From Buxus sempervirens (Eukaryota > Streptophyta > Magnoliopsida > Buxales > Buxaceae), in contig OX387189.1 of assembly GCA_947561395.2 (NCBI GenBank), positions 20,894,329-20,958,328 on the forward strand: DNA of 64,000 nt, in the 5' to 3' direction. Shown piece by piece: positions 34,466-46,501 of this stretch. Position 1 is the stretch's first letter, and every line of letters starts with the position of its first letter. The translations under genes and the position numbers were made by a program. The notes beneath the pieces are model-generated. The model was not told the origin of the DNA. It searched no databases and was given only the letters and a program-made list of their open reading frames with translations.

Positions 34466-36079
34466 CCGACCTCACCCGGTTTGATTAGTTGGATTATAAT
34501 GGGTTTATTCTTTGCACATGTGCACACACTTGCACATGCACGCACACTCTTTTTGTACATATGCACACACTTGCACAAATGGGTCAAGGAAGATTTGCCG
34601 TCTTATTTAGTAAGTGTTGAATATACACAAGAACATATTCTGGGGAGTTCTGTCATAAAGGACGAGATAATTGCCTAATGAAATTGGTTTTTAAGTGGGA
34701 CCACTGTGACCCCTCCAATTACCTGGGAACTCTCCCGGAACATTGGTTTGTGTACCAATTCATCACTTTACTATATGAGACAGTGAAAATTACTTCCCAT
34801 GCACACATGTGCACTCACACACACTGTGGTTTCTTTAGATGCTTTGATATAAATTGTGTGGGGTGACACGTGCGAGGGAGCCCGCGTAGGTGATCCAATT
34901 GAATGATTACCAAAACCTAGATCTCTCTAGCAGCCACCCTTCTTTATCGTATAAACAAATTTTGGGATGGTATTAGCCTCACGCGCCCTTGGCTTGCCAG
35001 GGAAAGCAAGGTAAAACATCCCCCCAGGTATCTAGATTCCTATAGCGCCACTGGTTTCTTGCCGTGGTATGCGAGGGTCTAATACTTGGCTCAGAACCTT
35101 GTAGGCATTTGTCTCGGGCTGGGTACCCTTTTCCCACCTAATGCTCTGATACACCCTACTATGTGAATGTGAATGTGAATGTGAATGTGAATGATGAATG
35201 ATGAATGATGAATGAAGTCTAAAACCCAAGAGTCCATCAGGGGCAACAACCCTTGTCTTCTTTTGTATCAAATTGAGTAGACCCTAGATTCTGGGCTACC
35301 TCAGCCCTAAATTAGGGAGCTTACCTAAACTTTGATCAGGGGAACCACCCCAGATCCATGCATTGAGTCCTGAGAGCCGTGGGCCTCGACCCATTGAGTC
35401 CGTAGGAAGTATCTTGAGTCCGGATCAGTCTTTAAGCAAATGAAAGCAGGCCAGATCAGAATAGAGAAATTTGAACCCTAGATTTAGGCCTTTTTAACCT
35501 ACCCGTTTTGAATCAAATGTATCCTTTCTTAGAGTTCTCAAAAACCCTAAGATTGCATTCTCTTTCATTTTTTTGAACATCATGTAATTTTTGCCCTAGC
35601 TGGCAAGTTGTAAGTTTTACATCAACAGATGAAAGAGCAAATAAAAGAATAAGGCTGGTCAGGACTTGGGTGTGCTTCCTTACACAAGTATGTCTAGAAG
35701 TCGTGCCTTGACAGGCACCAACCCTTAGGATCACACACTTTTTATTTCAGTTTAATGCTTTAATTCTAATTTTAAATGGACAGAACAAAAGCATGAAAAA
35801 AAAGCAGTAAATCAATTTGCAGATGCTTGTTGGAAAAACCCCAATTTTCGGTTATGCAAAACCGCGATATCTGGTCACATTAGACCTCTTCCTTCTAATC
35901 CTGCTCTTTAATTATCCTAATATTAATACCTATAGGCGTTTCTTAAAGCACTCATGGATTGAACTCAGATCACACCCGAATGCATCTTATTCACAAGATC
36001 ACTCGGTTTTTGCCCTGGATCCAACGATCCAAATTGGTGGCGTTTGAAGATGGCCCCGTCAAGACCAACCCTTCAGATG

Positions 36080-36535
36080 AGCCCAGAGGCGGCTATTTTT
36101 AGCCCTTCCCCTGTGGAGACATAAGTCCAAAAATTGTGGTGCCTGGTGACCGATTCTTAAATCGGAGACCAACTGGGTGAACCCGGGTATTTGCTTTTTA
36201 GCTTACCCCCTACGGAGACATAAGTCCAAAAATTGTGGTGCCTGGTGATCGATTCTTAAATCGGAGACCAACTGGGTGAACCTGGGTATTTGCTTTTTAG
36301 CTTACCCCTGCGGAGACATAAGTCCAAAAATTGTGGTGCCTAGTGACCGATTCTTAAATCGGAGACCAACTGGGTGAACCCGGAGGCGGTTACTTTTAGC
36401 CCTTCCCCTATGGAGACTCGACTTGAGTCTAAAAATTGTGGTGCCTGGCGACCGATTCTTAAATCGGAGACCAGCTGGGTGAGCCGGGGTGTTGTTTTTA
36501 GCTCACCCCCTGCGGAGACATAAGTCCAATCCCGT
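36080..36535 (+). repeat. Five ~101-base tandem repeats in the C leader
   Basis: Units contain GGAGACATAAGTCCAAAAAT, TGTGGTGCCTGGTGACCG and the hairpin CCGATT-CTTA-AATCGG, then GAGACCAACTGGGTGAACC. The hairpin is kept in the copies with the full unit. Confidence 0.88.
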
Positions 36536-36594
36536 GATATTGAGTTCAATTCATTATAAGCAAGCTCCGGTTCATTAGGGCATGAGCCAAGAGG

Positions 36595-36975
36595 TTATCT
36601 TTCCTTGTCGTAAGCGACTAAAATAGATCAAATTCTTTAGGTTCTCTTTCCTTGCTGACTTGACGCAGCTAAAACAGATCAATCCCTTGGGTTCTTTTTC
36701 CCAATTGTCCACAAACGACTAAAACAGACCACTAGACATTGGGTTCTCTCTCCCAGTTGCCTTTGTGCAACTAAAATAGATCACTACCTTGAGTTCTCTC
36801 TCCCAGTTGTCCATAGACGACTAAAACAGACCAATAGACATAGGGTTCTCTCTCCCAGTTGTCTTTGTACAGCTAAAACAGATCATTCCTTCAAGTTTTC
36901 TCTCCCAGTTGCCTTTGTGTAACTAAAAAGATACATTTTCAAAGATTCCCCCTAAGTTGCTTCCACACATCTAAA
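36595..36975 (+). repeat. ~60-base tandem hairpin repeats in the C leader
   Basis: Seven or eight units carry GGGTTCTCTCTCCCAG, a small hairpin, and CTAAAACAGATCA. The hairpin stems vary in pairs: GTTGTC/GACGAC around CATA, GTTGC/GCAAC around CTTTGT, and GTTGT/ACAGC around CTTT. The last units decay. Confidence 0.75.
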
Positions 36976-37266
36976 TCAAATCACAAATTTGATCTAAATT
37001 GACCATGGCAAAGAAAAAATTAAGAATATGCAAATAGATTCCAAAAGCAAAAAAAAAAAAACAAAAAAACAAACAAACAAACACAAAAAATATGTAAAAT
37101 TGATTAATTGCCAAATAAATGCACTAACTTGTAAAATGATCAACAGGTATCCAAAATTGCTCCAAGAAGCCCATACAATCTTCGATCTCGCAAAAGATTG
37201 GATATGGATGCACAAGGAAATCAGACTCCGCTAGCTTAGTACCAAGCGGAATCTAGTGAAACCCAT

Positions 37267-38778
37267 GTGGTTAATGACCTAACCCAAAAGGTCGAAAACA
37301 TGACTATGGTTATTCAGTCCCTCATGGCAGAGATCAGGGATCTGAAACAAGTTCAACCAATAGTTCCGATCACTCAACAGCACCAACCACTACTTCCACC
37401 ACGAGCAGAAGTGCCAGCAGTACCACTTCCGCCACAACAAGCACAACCTCTACCTATGGCACCGCCACATCCGCCACCGCAAGCTGTTCGATTCCCACCT
37501 CCTGTGGTAGATCTTGTCCACCCGATACAGCAGCAAGAACAATTCGTGCCTGTCCAACTGGGGCAGGATGAACAAGACTGGTATAGAACGCTAGAAGCTC
37601 AATTCGAGGCCCGTCTGGCGGCCATGAAGGAAGATCTTTTGAAGCAGCTACAGCCAAACACGGTTCAGAGTGAGGCTACTCTGGAAAACCTCTGTTTTTT
37701 CTCAGACATACAACTCCCTGCCAAGTTCAAATGTCCTGAGTTGCACCAGTTTAATGGCACTGGTTGTCCACTAAACCACTTAAGGTCGTATTCTGGCGAC
37801 TTGTGCCAATACGCAAAAAATGAGAAAATCATGGTACAGTTCTTTCAGCGGTCTTTAACTGGGGCTGCTTATTATTGGTTTTTGAGCTTAGACAAAGCCA
37901 AGATAAAGACTTGGAATGATCTCGCTGCGGTGTTCATTCAGCAATATCATTTGAACAGCCAGATGGTTCAAACAAGGGCAGAGCTGCAAAGGTTAGCAAA
38001 GAAGAGTCATGAATCAGTTTGGGACTATGCTAAGAGATGGAAAGAGCTGGCAACACTAGTCCAGCCACCACTGCTAGAACAAGAGCTGGCGTCTTTGTTT
38101 ATAGCATCACTTGGTCAACCTTTCTTCACTCTATTACTGGGGCAAAGTTCTGCAAGTTTCAATGACTTGATTTTGACAGCTGACAGAATTGAAGATGCAG
38201 TAAGATCAGGAAAGATAGATAGCAGTGGGCAAAATGCCACTCAGAGGAGACCAATGGCAAATCAAAGCAATAGAAGCCAGGGGCAGGAGCAACCATGGAG
38301 AACTGAAGGGCAGGTCGTGAACTATGTTCAACCTACTCAACCTTATCACATCTCCCAGAGGTCCCTGACAACAGCTCCACAGAATCAGGGACAAATGGCC
38401 GTACCATATCAGGGTCCACCAAGAAGGACAAGAGAAGAAATGGAGGCAAGGCTGAAAAGAGTATTCACTCCACTTCCCTACACACCAGCTGAGTTACTAC
38501 CCACATTACTGAAAGGAGGGTATTTGCAAATCAAGCTGCCAAATCCTAGAACATTCATCGGCAAGAATTACAATCCTAATGAGAGATGTGGCTACCACTC
38601 AGGGGCACCGGGACATGACACCAACAGATGTTGGGATCTGAGGCATGATATCCAAGACTTGATTGATCAGAAACGCCTCACCGTGGACCCTCCTACTCCA
38701 ACCAACACACCAGCCACTGCTGTGACTCAAAACCCTCTTCCAGATCACAAGGGGGCATCTTCAAGCGGGACAAGTTGA
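37267..38778 (+). CDS. Gag polyprotein of element C (503 aa)
   Basis: This single uninterrupted frame encodes a Tat/Ogre-type Gag, which would form the particle and bind the RNA. Residues 1-30 form a coiled-coil-like segment (QKVENMTMVIQSLMAEIRDL). Residues 35-95 are rich in proline and glutamine. The retrotransposon gag domain spans about 145-320, with KFKCPELHQFNGTGCPLNHL, RSLTGAAYYWFLSLD, TWNDLAAVFIQQYH and VWDYAKRWKELATLV. A zinc-knuckle-like CGYHSGAPGHDTNRCW lies near 440. There is no protease or polymerase after it. It parallels the gag region of element B, whose enzymes could in principle have served it in trans. I chose the first ATG of the frame; the long leader has no competing frame. 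Confidence 0.9.
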   Translation: MVNDLTQKVENMTMVIQSLMAEIRDLKQVQPIVPITQQHQPLLPPRAEVPAVPLPPQQAQPLPMAPPHPPPQAVRFPPPVVDLVHPIQQQEQFVPVQLGQDEQDWYRTLEAQFEARLAAMKEDLLKQLQPNTVQSEATLENLCFFSDIQLPAKFKCPELHQFNGTGCPLNHLRSYSGDLCQYAKNEKIMVQFFQRSLTGAAYYWFLSLDKAKIKTWNDLAAVFIQQYHLNSQMVQTRAELQRLAKKSHESVWDYAKRWKELATLVQPPLLEQELASLFIASLGQPFFTLLLGQSSASFNDLILTADRIEDAVRSGKIDSSGQNATQRRPMANQSNRSQGQEQPWRTEGQVVNYVQPTQPYHISQRSLTTAPQNQGQMAVPYQGPPRRTREEMEARLKRVFTPLPYTPAELLPTLLKGGYLQIKLPNPRTFIGKNYNPNERCGYHSGAPGHDTNRCWDLRHDIQDLIDQKRLTVDPPTPTNTPATAVTQNPLPDHKGASSSGTS

Positions 38779-41309
38779 AGAAATCAAGCAAGGTTGCAAG
38801 GCGCAACCAACTCCCGGACATGGTTCTCCTCCAAGTCCACCATTTCGAGGCTAAGTTAAATTTTTTTTTTTGCACCGACTATCCCGAGCGGGATCAATCA
38901 TTTTGTAAGTGTTTTTGCATACCTTTACTTTCATGCAAACTTTAAAAACTTTTGAAAGAATAAATAAATAAATAAGAAAAAAATAAATAAAAATTGGCAA
39001 GTGCTTGGTCGATGATGACATCGCTCTGAGACCACTACCTTTTTGGCATGACCATGATCATGGAAAGATGCCAAGTTGCTCAAAGGTGTCTTCAGTTGGG
39101 TGCAAGATATTGCTCCCATGAGAACCTTTACTGAGCCAGTGGCCATCCTTTCCTGATCCAGACCCTGATTTTCCTTCCACACCTATCTTTACATTGGGCT
39201 AGAGCGATCCCTGAGAGCAAAGAGAGGAAAAGAAAAGGAAAGAAAAAGTGCCTAAACCAACTAAGGGTCAAGGCTGACTTTTGCATCATGTCTTTGAGAA
39301 AGGATGAGAGGCCATCCTTCTGCATCCTGAATCAATAATCGCTAGTCAAACACTTTGGGCTTGTTCGTGTTATTCAAATACCTGTATTGTGTCTAGCCAC
39401 CCCACACTGGGGCAGAGCCAAAAAGAATAAGAACAAAAGGAAGCAAACTATTCCTGAACAAAATTTGCATCGAATACCTAAACCAAGTTGTCACAACTTC
39501 TGCAAAATGATGAAAGGCCATCCTTGCTTATCTATCAAGTCTTCAAAACAAAATCCCTAGTCAAATCAGTTGAGCCTAATTTTTTTTTCTAACCCATTGA
39601 GTCATGAGCCCTAAACATAGTGCTTGGTATGAAAGAAGGAAAAAAAAACATGGATGTGCAAAAATGAAGCAAAAAGAAAATAGAAAGCACACTAGGGCAT
39701 ACGAATCAAGGCGGACACCCAAAGCAAATGAAAGAAAAGGGCAAGGAAAAGGCGAAGGTCGCAAAAGACCCAAAAAGAAAATGAAATAAATGAGAAGGCA
39801 TTGACAAGGCCCAAGCAGTCAAGAAAAGGTTCAAAACATTTGTAAAACTTTGAGCCATCTTCCCTTTCTTTCAAAAACCAAGACCTCAGACTTCGTTTCA
39901 TCCTATGAGAAAGTCCTTTTTGATTGCAGAAAATGTGACATTTGGATCTATGTAGATCAGTGATGAAGGAATTGTAGAACCTCTGAGAGTCAATGACGGC
40001 ACAAGTCAAGAAATTCATGAGAAATCCTGTCAGGCACACTGTCTCAAAACACCTCAAGCTAATAAGGCAATTTACCATGGTCATTGGTCTTGCCTTTGCC
40101 TTTTAAGCACTTGCACAAAGTTTCTAAGAAAAAGTTTTTTTTGAAAGAAAAAAAATTTGTTTTCATTTCATTCCTATGCATTCACACACAAAAATAACCA
40201 CGTAAGCCACAAGTGCTTACATTTTGAATTTCAGATACCTCACTATTATCTTGAGAAATTTGCAGGCCCACGTGAGGCGGGAAATCAAATGGTTTTGATA
40301 CTGGAGCTAAAAAAAAGAGCAAACAGGCAAAGGGAAAGAGAAGCAAACAAGGGGAATTCGCCACAAAGAAGATGAGTACACTCAAAAGGACACACAAGCT
40401 TCTCATCCAAGACCCCACCAGAGAATGCCGAAAAGAAAGCAAGAGAGGTGACACCTTTCTCTACAAATGCCGAGTGGAATTTTCCTTGTCAAGAAGAAGT
40501 GATTACCCAACAGAAGAAGAATACCAATTGAAGAGAGAGACATTGTCAGAACATGAGAACCTCAGATAGGCGAAAGAATGGCGCCATTCTACATAGAGAC
40601 ACACTGGGTGAAACAGAATGACAGATGAGAAGGCTCTCATAAAATTCCCAGAAGAATTTTCCTTTAAAAGGGAGTCTTACAAATCCCAGTGGAGAATCAT
40701 CAAGGACAATAAAGCTCAGGCAAGCTCAAGAACAAGAGGAGAAGACGTGTTTTGAAGATTTAAAGGACAGAGAAGGCCCTCATGTAATTTTCATTTTCCC
40801 ACTTTTGTATCATAGGACCTAAACCAGGATTCGGATTTCCTCGGTATGCTGGGCAGCAGTGACTCTTAGCCAAATAGAGTTAGGGGGTAGTGCACCTACA
40901 TGGGGGATAAAGAACTTCAAACTTTAAAAAAAAAAATTTAATAATAGTAATAAAAAATAAAAAAAAAAGTGAATAAATCTGAAAAGATAAAAGAAGAAGT
41001 CAAAAGTCAATGGAACAAACAAGAAGAAAAGAGCATTGTTGAAGCACTTTTGCATCAACGCCGAAACAAGTCGGTGAGTCTAAGTCCAACCAATCATTTT
41101 CAACTTAAACTAAAAAAAAGGGAACAATTCCAAACGCCCAACAGCAAGGAAATTCCCCAGAACTGGGAAGTGAGCCAAAGCGACGTAGAGCTTGCACCAG
41201 CGCTTCCACATCTTTGAAAACATTAAAGGACTTGACTCATCGGTTATGTCGATAGAAATGCAAAATGCAAAAATAGGGTTTTTTTTATTCTTCACCTTGG
41301 TGACTCTGA
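38779..41309 (+). mobile_element. Post-gag region of element C without pol
   Basis: Where an autonomous element has pol, this has 2.5 kb with no recognisable domain. Phrases such as AAAGGCCATCCTTGC, ACACTGGGGCAGAGCC and ATCCCTAGTCAAATCAG recur. The wording resembles the post-pol stretch of element B (CATACTGGGGCAAAGC near 49036), which suggests that pol was lost and the 3' untranslated part kept. A/G-rich stretches give several meaningless frames. Confidence 0.65.
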
Positions 41310-41323
41310 CAAAGAGGGGCAGC
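41310..41323 (+). other. Polypurine tract of element C
   Basis: CAAAGAGGGGCAGC immediately precedes the 3' LTR (TGTCAGCACC). Element B has nearly the same tract, GCAAAGAGGGGCAGT, before its 3' LTR. Confidence 0.85.
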
Positions 41324-43505
41324 TGTCAGCACCCCATTTTTGCACTATAAAATTGCCCAAGAAGAATATCTTAAACCGGCATATATGTGGGCACGTAAAT
41401 CGAGGTTTTTATAGTGGACCCATCTTTTTGAAATAACAAGCCCATAATAAAGAGAATTCTAAGCCGATTCTGATGCACGAAACCGTGCTCAAATCGGATG
41501 TCAAACGGCTAAGTTATGAATAAAATAAATAAATGGTAGTTTGGGGATTTTTACAAAACCGAAATTGGATGCCACATGGCAGCCACGTGTATGCCATGGT
41601 GGCTGCCATGTAACCAATGACAAATTAAAATTTTGTGGGGTTGTTTTAGTAAATAAGTAAGTTTCCTAATGGGGTTTCTTATGCAAATAAATAACAAAGT
41701 TAATAAAAGTTTAAGATTAAAAAAAACAATAATAATAGAAATAAACATAGAGAAATGAGTTGGACGAATTGGTCCAACTCATATTCTCTTGAGATATTGA
41801 AACAAAGCTTAAAAAATATATAAGCCTAATAAAAATGTGGGACAAAATGGACTTTCACCAAACCTAATTGAATGAGGGTGTTTAAGAGAGGAAGAGGAAG
41901 GGTTAGTTGTTTAAGAGAGGAAGAGGAAGGGTTAGTTGTTTAAGAAGAGGAAGAGGAAGGGTTAGTTGTTTAAGAGAGGAAGAAGAAGGGTTAGTTGTTT
42001 AAGAGAGGAAGAGGAAGGGTTATTTGTTTAAGAGAGGAAGAAGAAGGGTTAGTTGTTTAAGAAGAGGAAGACGAAGGGTTAAGGGTTTAAGAGAGGAAGA
42101 GGAAAGGTTTGGGATTAAGAATTTGAAGGGGTGGGAATCCTCTATAAAAGGACTTGAAGTTGAGAGCAAAAGGGGGAGAAGAAAAAAGGAGAGAGTTCTT
42201 TAAAGCAAAGAAGGAAGAAAGAAAAAAGGTGGAAGAAGTTTGTGCAAGAAAAAGGGGGGAAACATCCGGAGTTGTGCTCACCAGTTTCCGGGAAATCGAC
42301 TCCATACCAGGTTTTTATTTTTTTTTATTTGTTGATTCTTTAATCAAGTATTTTTTTTAGTATTGTTAAATTGTCAAAGTGAAAATAATACAAAGCATGT
42401 TATTGTTATGGCCGAATGTGTTATTTCATGTTAGTGTTGTTAAATAAAGCATGTCACGGTTATGACCAAAAAAAAAAATTTCTGTTGAACGATTTTCTTT
42501 GGGAGTGGAATTTTGAGAATTTGATAAGCTATCATGCCTAATTTGCTATTCTGAAAAGTTCAAGGATTTATAAAAGAACTTATTGTATTTTATGTTTAGT
42601 CCTTCTTTAAAACCCTTTTTTAAGAACCCCTAGGTTTCATTTATTATTTCTTTATTTCTTTCATGTTATTTCTTTAATTCTTTTCTTAATTTCTTAATTA
42701 TTTTTAGATAATATGCTTAATTAACATATTTAACTATACTAACCAGATTTTTTTTATTCTTTTCTTAATTCTTAGATAATAGGCTTAACTACCATATTTA
42801 ATTTTAATCATAAGCTTAAACATTTGTAACTTTTATTAATTTCTTATAACACTTCTCATCTTATCCAAATCCTTAAAAAATGGAAAAATAAAGTGTAATC
42901 TTCAATGATTAAATATGATTGAAATTTTTTACACATGCTTTGTGGAAATAAATTATCATAAAAAAGAAGAAGAAAACAATAAAAATGATTGGGATAATGG
43001 AGCATGTTAATTCCTCTAATCTCTTGTATATATGAGAAATATAAGATAAAAAAATAAATAAAAAATAAAAAGAAAAAGAAAAAAAATATATTTTGAAGTA
43101 ACCAAGTACATTGCTCCATGATAAAATGTTTGATTTAGATTTCTTTATTTTGGACTTTTTATATATGTATTATACATGATGTAGTATAGCAACCTTCATT
43201 CCTCCAATATTTGTATACATGTGATCATAAAAAGAATAAATAAAAAATATATAAAAGATAAAAAAAAAAGAAGAATTAAATAATAGTAAAACAACCCAAA
43301 TATTATCCAACTAATTTAAGGAAACCCATTTGGGTGGGGCAACCCAGGGTGTTCAAGGACTTCCCTGGGTTGTAATCGGGTCACTTATCCGGAATCACTG
43401 GTTCAGACCAAAAGTCAACAAGGTGTCTACCTGCACCATTTCAGGTAGTGGCGACTCCATAAAAGACATGTAACACCCTTTTTCCACACGCCCGAGGTGC
43501 GCACA
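41324..43505 (+). mobile_element. 3' LTR of element C
   Basis: This 2182-base copy is nearly identical to 32351-34444. The length difference comes mainly from about three extra GAAGAGGAAGGGTTAGTTG units. TATA box and palindromes are conserved. Confidence 0.92.
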
Positions 43506-44692
43506 CTTCCCTTTAAGGGAATCTCATTTGCATGCTCCAAAAGAACAAATATGTTAGGGGAAACTACAGTATAAACAATTACTAAAAAAAACTCAAAACA
43601 AAAGTTGTCGAAACAACCTTATTCTCATATATATTGAATACAAAGTGGTAAAAAGGCTCACCGCTCTATTACCTTTCTGATTAGAGGTGTGGTGGTTCTC
43701 CGAGTGATTTTGGCAGCGCTTCCCCGCTCCTGTTGATTTCCCAAAATGGGCTTGAAAAGGACCTCCTCTCTTTGGGTTGAAAGGGATTGAAAGTGAGGAG
43801 GGAAGGTGTAGTCTAGGGGTATTTTGGGAATATTTTTGGGCTGGTGGGGTTTTGGCAGAGCTTGGGCAGGGGTTGGACGTGGAAAAGGCAGAGAAAGAGA
43901 GGGGAGAGGCCAAGGGGGACCAGCTTACCCAAATGGGGGGCTGGCCCCCTATTTATAGGCATTTTTTACGTGCTCGTAATCCAAATGCGGGCGAAATATG
44001 CACATTTTCAAATCTCACCGAATCGGCCAACTATCGCCGTATGGGACGCGTGTCCCTCTTCTAGAAGGCTTGCCCGTATTTGAAGTGTGGGCATGCCTCG
44101 CCCGTACTTCAAATACGACCGAGCATGTTTTTTAAATGGTGGATTTCAAACCTTTTATTAAATTTGATTTTTTGCAAGATTTTCATCCGATTTTCTTTGA
44201 TTATTTTATTATAAAACGAGATTTTTTAATTAAAATATTATTAAAATATTTAATATATTAAAAAACACATTTATTTTATTTATTTTATTGATTTATCCTG
44301 CTTTCTGCTGCCTTTTTTCCACATGGGCAGTTTCTTTAAACTTCAACTGCCCATAACGTTTTCATCTTATGTCCGATTTCAGCAAACTTGGTGTCTTTGG
44401 AATCAGCTCGGAATGGGATATCCACTGGGATCAATTTGGGCAGCTACATTCGGGTCGAGCAAAAAGTCAACTTTTCTCTCCCTAAAAGTTTGACCGACTC
44501 ATAACTTCCTCATCCGGACTCCGATTTCAGCAAACTCAGGTGCGTTAGAACCGTGTCTAAATGTTCTTTTCAATGAGATGAAGTTTGATGGTGAATTCTT
44601 CTTAGATAAAAAAGTCAATTTTTGACCCCTGCAAGGTTTGACTTTTTGTTTTCTTTCTTTTAGGGGTGCAGAAATCAGGTGTCTACAGCCAT

Positions 44693-45600
44693 CACCTAGA
44701 ACAGAGAAGGAAGTTAGGGGTTTTCTTGGAAGAATTCAGTACATTAGTAGGTTCATAGCATAGTTAACTGCCACCTATGAACCAATTTTCAAGCTTCTAA
44801 GAAAAAACAGCCCAACAGTCTGGAATGATGATTGCCAACAGGCCTTTGACAAGATAAAGGAATCTTTGCACAATCCACCTGTGCTAGTGCCACCAACTCC
44901 GGGAAGACCACTGATTCTGTACTTGTCAGTTTTGGAAACATCAATGGAGTGTGTATTGGGACAGCATGATGAGACGGGCAGAAAGGAAAGGGCGATTTAC
45001 TGTCTGAGTAAGAAGTTCACAGAATATGAAGCCAAGTATTCTCCTTTGGAAAAGACCTGTTGTGCTTTAGTGTGGGCTACTCAAAGACTGAGGAATTACT
45101 TCCTCAGTCATTCCACATTATTGATATCCCGGATGGACCCTCTGAAGTACCTATTTGAGAAACCGGCATTAACTAGTAAAATGGCTAAATTGCAGCTCTT
45201 GCTTTCTAAATTTGACCTCAAATATATCACTCAAAAGGCAATTAAAGGTCAAGCAATTGCTGATCACTTAGCTGAACATCCCTTGCCAGACTACCAACCT
45301 TTAAAGACTAACTTTCCGGATGAGGCAGTGTTTTTTACTGAAGAAGAGGAAAGTGAAAGCTCCTGGCAGATGTTCTTCGACGGGGCCACAAACATGAATG
45401 GAAATGGAATTTGGGCAGTTTTGGTCAAGCCGGATGGGTCACATATCCCAATCGCAGTAAAGCTGAGATTTGAATGCACGAACAACATAGCAGAGTATGA
45501 GGCATGTATAATCGGGTTGCAAGCTGCTCTGGACCATGAGATAGAGGAATTTGATGTATACAGAGATTCGAGTCTTATCATCTTCCAAAAAACCGGTTAA
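44693..45600 (+). mobile_element. RT thumb and RNase H regions of element B
   Basis: After the LTR insertion the pol region resumes with connection-type sequence and the retroviral-type RNase H (ECVLGQHDETGRKERAIYCL, SPLEKTCCALVWATQRLRNY). A second, archaeal-type RNase H follows (WQMFFDGATNMNGNGIWAVL, FECTNNIAEYEACIIGLQA). Two RNase H domains in this order are known for the Tat lineage. Part of the broken pol region. Confidence 0.88.
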
Positions 45601-46501
45601 TGGAAAACCATAGATCACAAATTGATCCCATATCACCAGTATTTGGAAGAAATAAGCACCAAATTTACTCGAATTTCCTTCAGCTATATGCCAAAGGCCA
45701 AGAATCAGTTTGCAGATGCTTTGGAAACATTGGCTTCAATGATCAGTATTCCAAAAGGAGTAGATATCAAAATACTGGAAATTGAAGTCAGAGATGAACC
45801 AGCTTATTGTCTTGTTCTAGAAGGAGTACCAGAAGAAGAAGTACCATGGTTCCAGGATATGTGGAAATTCTTAAATGATCGGAGTCTTCTAGAAAATGAT
45901 ACTTCTACTGAGAAAAGGGCAATACAGAGATTAGCAAGACAATTCTTACTAAGTGGTGGGCAGCTATACAAGAGATCACATAATGATATTCTACTCAGAT
46001 GTGTTGCCAAGGCTGAGTCAGAAAGGTTGATTGAGACTGTACATGGAGGAGTCTGTGGACCCTATATGAATGAGCACATGCTTGCAAAGAAAATTCTGCG
46101 ATTGGGATACTATTGGTCAACTATAAAGTACGATTGTTGTGTACATGTTAAGAGGTGTCATCTGTGCCAAATATATGCAGATAACAAGCATGTACCACCA
46201 AGTGAGCTGCACAACATGACCTCACCATGGCCTTTCTCCATGTGGGGCATAGATGTCATTGGCATGATCTCCCCAAAGGCATCAAATGGGCACAGATTCA
46301 TTCTGGTAGCAATTGATTGTTTCACTAAATGGGTTGAAGCATCTTCATATGCAAATATCACAAGCAATCATGTTCTTAAGTTTTTGAAGCACAATATCAT
46401 TTGTCGCTATGGTCTGCCAAATGCCATAGTATTAGACAATGCTTCAAATATTAAGAACAAGGATATGAAGAAGTTGTGTGAGCAGTTTCAAATCACCCAT
46501 C
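45601..46501 (+). mobile_element. Integrase region of element B, first part
   Basis: After the end of the second RNase H (FSYMPKAKNQFADALETLAS) comes the integrase zinc-binding domain (VHGGVCGPYMNEHMLAKKIL, then CHLCQIYADNKHVPP). The catalytic core begins at MWGIDVIGMISPKASNGH and continues IDCFTKWVEASSY and RYGLPNAIVLDNAS. It is interrupted after 46501 by the solo LTR at 46502-48324 and resumes beyond it. Confidence 0.88.

Larger units (their letters stand above)
34466..37266 (+). mobile_element. Leader of element C, no coding domain
   Basis: Between primer site and gag I find only short unrelated frames. Visible structure: ACACTTGCACATGCACGC-like repeats (34515-34575), a GTGAAT microsatellite passing into GATGAAT (35160-35215), and two tandem arrays (36080-36535 and 36595-36975). 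It may hold packaging or translation signals, but nothing here shows it directly. Confidence 0.65.
32351..43505 (+). mobile_element. Full-length gag-only Tat-type element (C), TSD CTTCC
   Basis: Two LTRs (32351-34444 and 41324-43505) start TGTCAGCACCCC and end GGTGCGCACA. CTTCC stands on both sides (32346-32350, 43506-43510). A primer site, a repeat-rich leader, one long gag frame and a polypurine tract lie between them, with no protease, reverse transcriptase or integrase. It looks whole as a non-autonomous element of the TR-GAG kind. The LTRs differ at roughly two dozen positions by eye (about 1%) apart from a minisatellite copy-number change, so insertion is recent, well under a million years at the plant rates usually assumed. 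Confidence 0.92.
30910..44687 (-). mobile_element. Solo LTR, Tat-type (element D), TSD GCCAT, split by element C
   Basis: The left end TGTGCGCACC and right end GGTGTCTACA give, on the minus strand, TGTAGACACC...GGTGCGCACA, a Tat-type LTR. The exact repeats GCCAT flank it (30905-30909, 44688-44692). Its own sequence, 30910-32350 and 43511-44687, is about 2.6 kb and has no coding domain. A minus-strand TATAAATAGG box lies at 43950-43959, CCCGTA palindromes at both ends of the LTR, and the U5 end includes GGCAGTGGCGACCC, a variant of the primer-site copy. It interrupts the reverse transcriptase region of element B. Confidence 0.88.

Noticed and set aside
39576-40570. Frames in the post-gag region of element C on both strands
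   Set aside because: A/G-rich composition, no retroviral enzyme motif, and no counterpart to pol motifs that are clear in element B.
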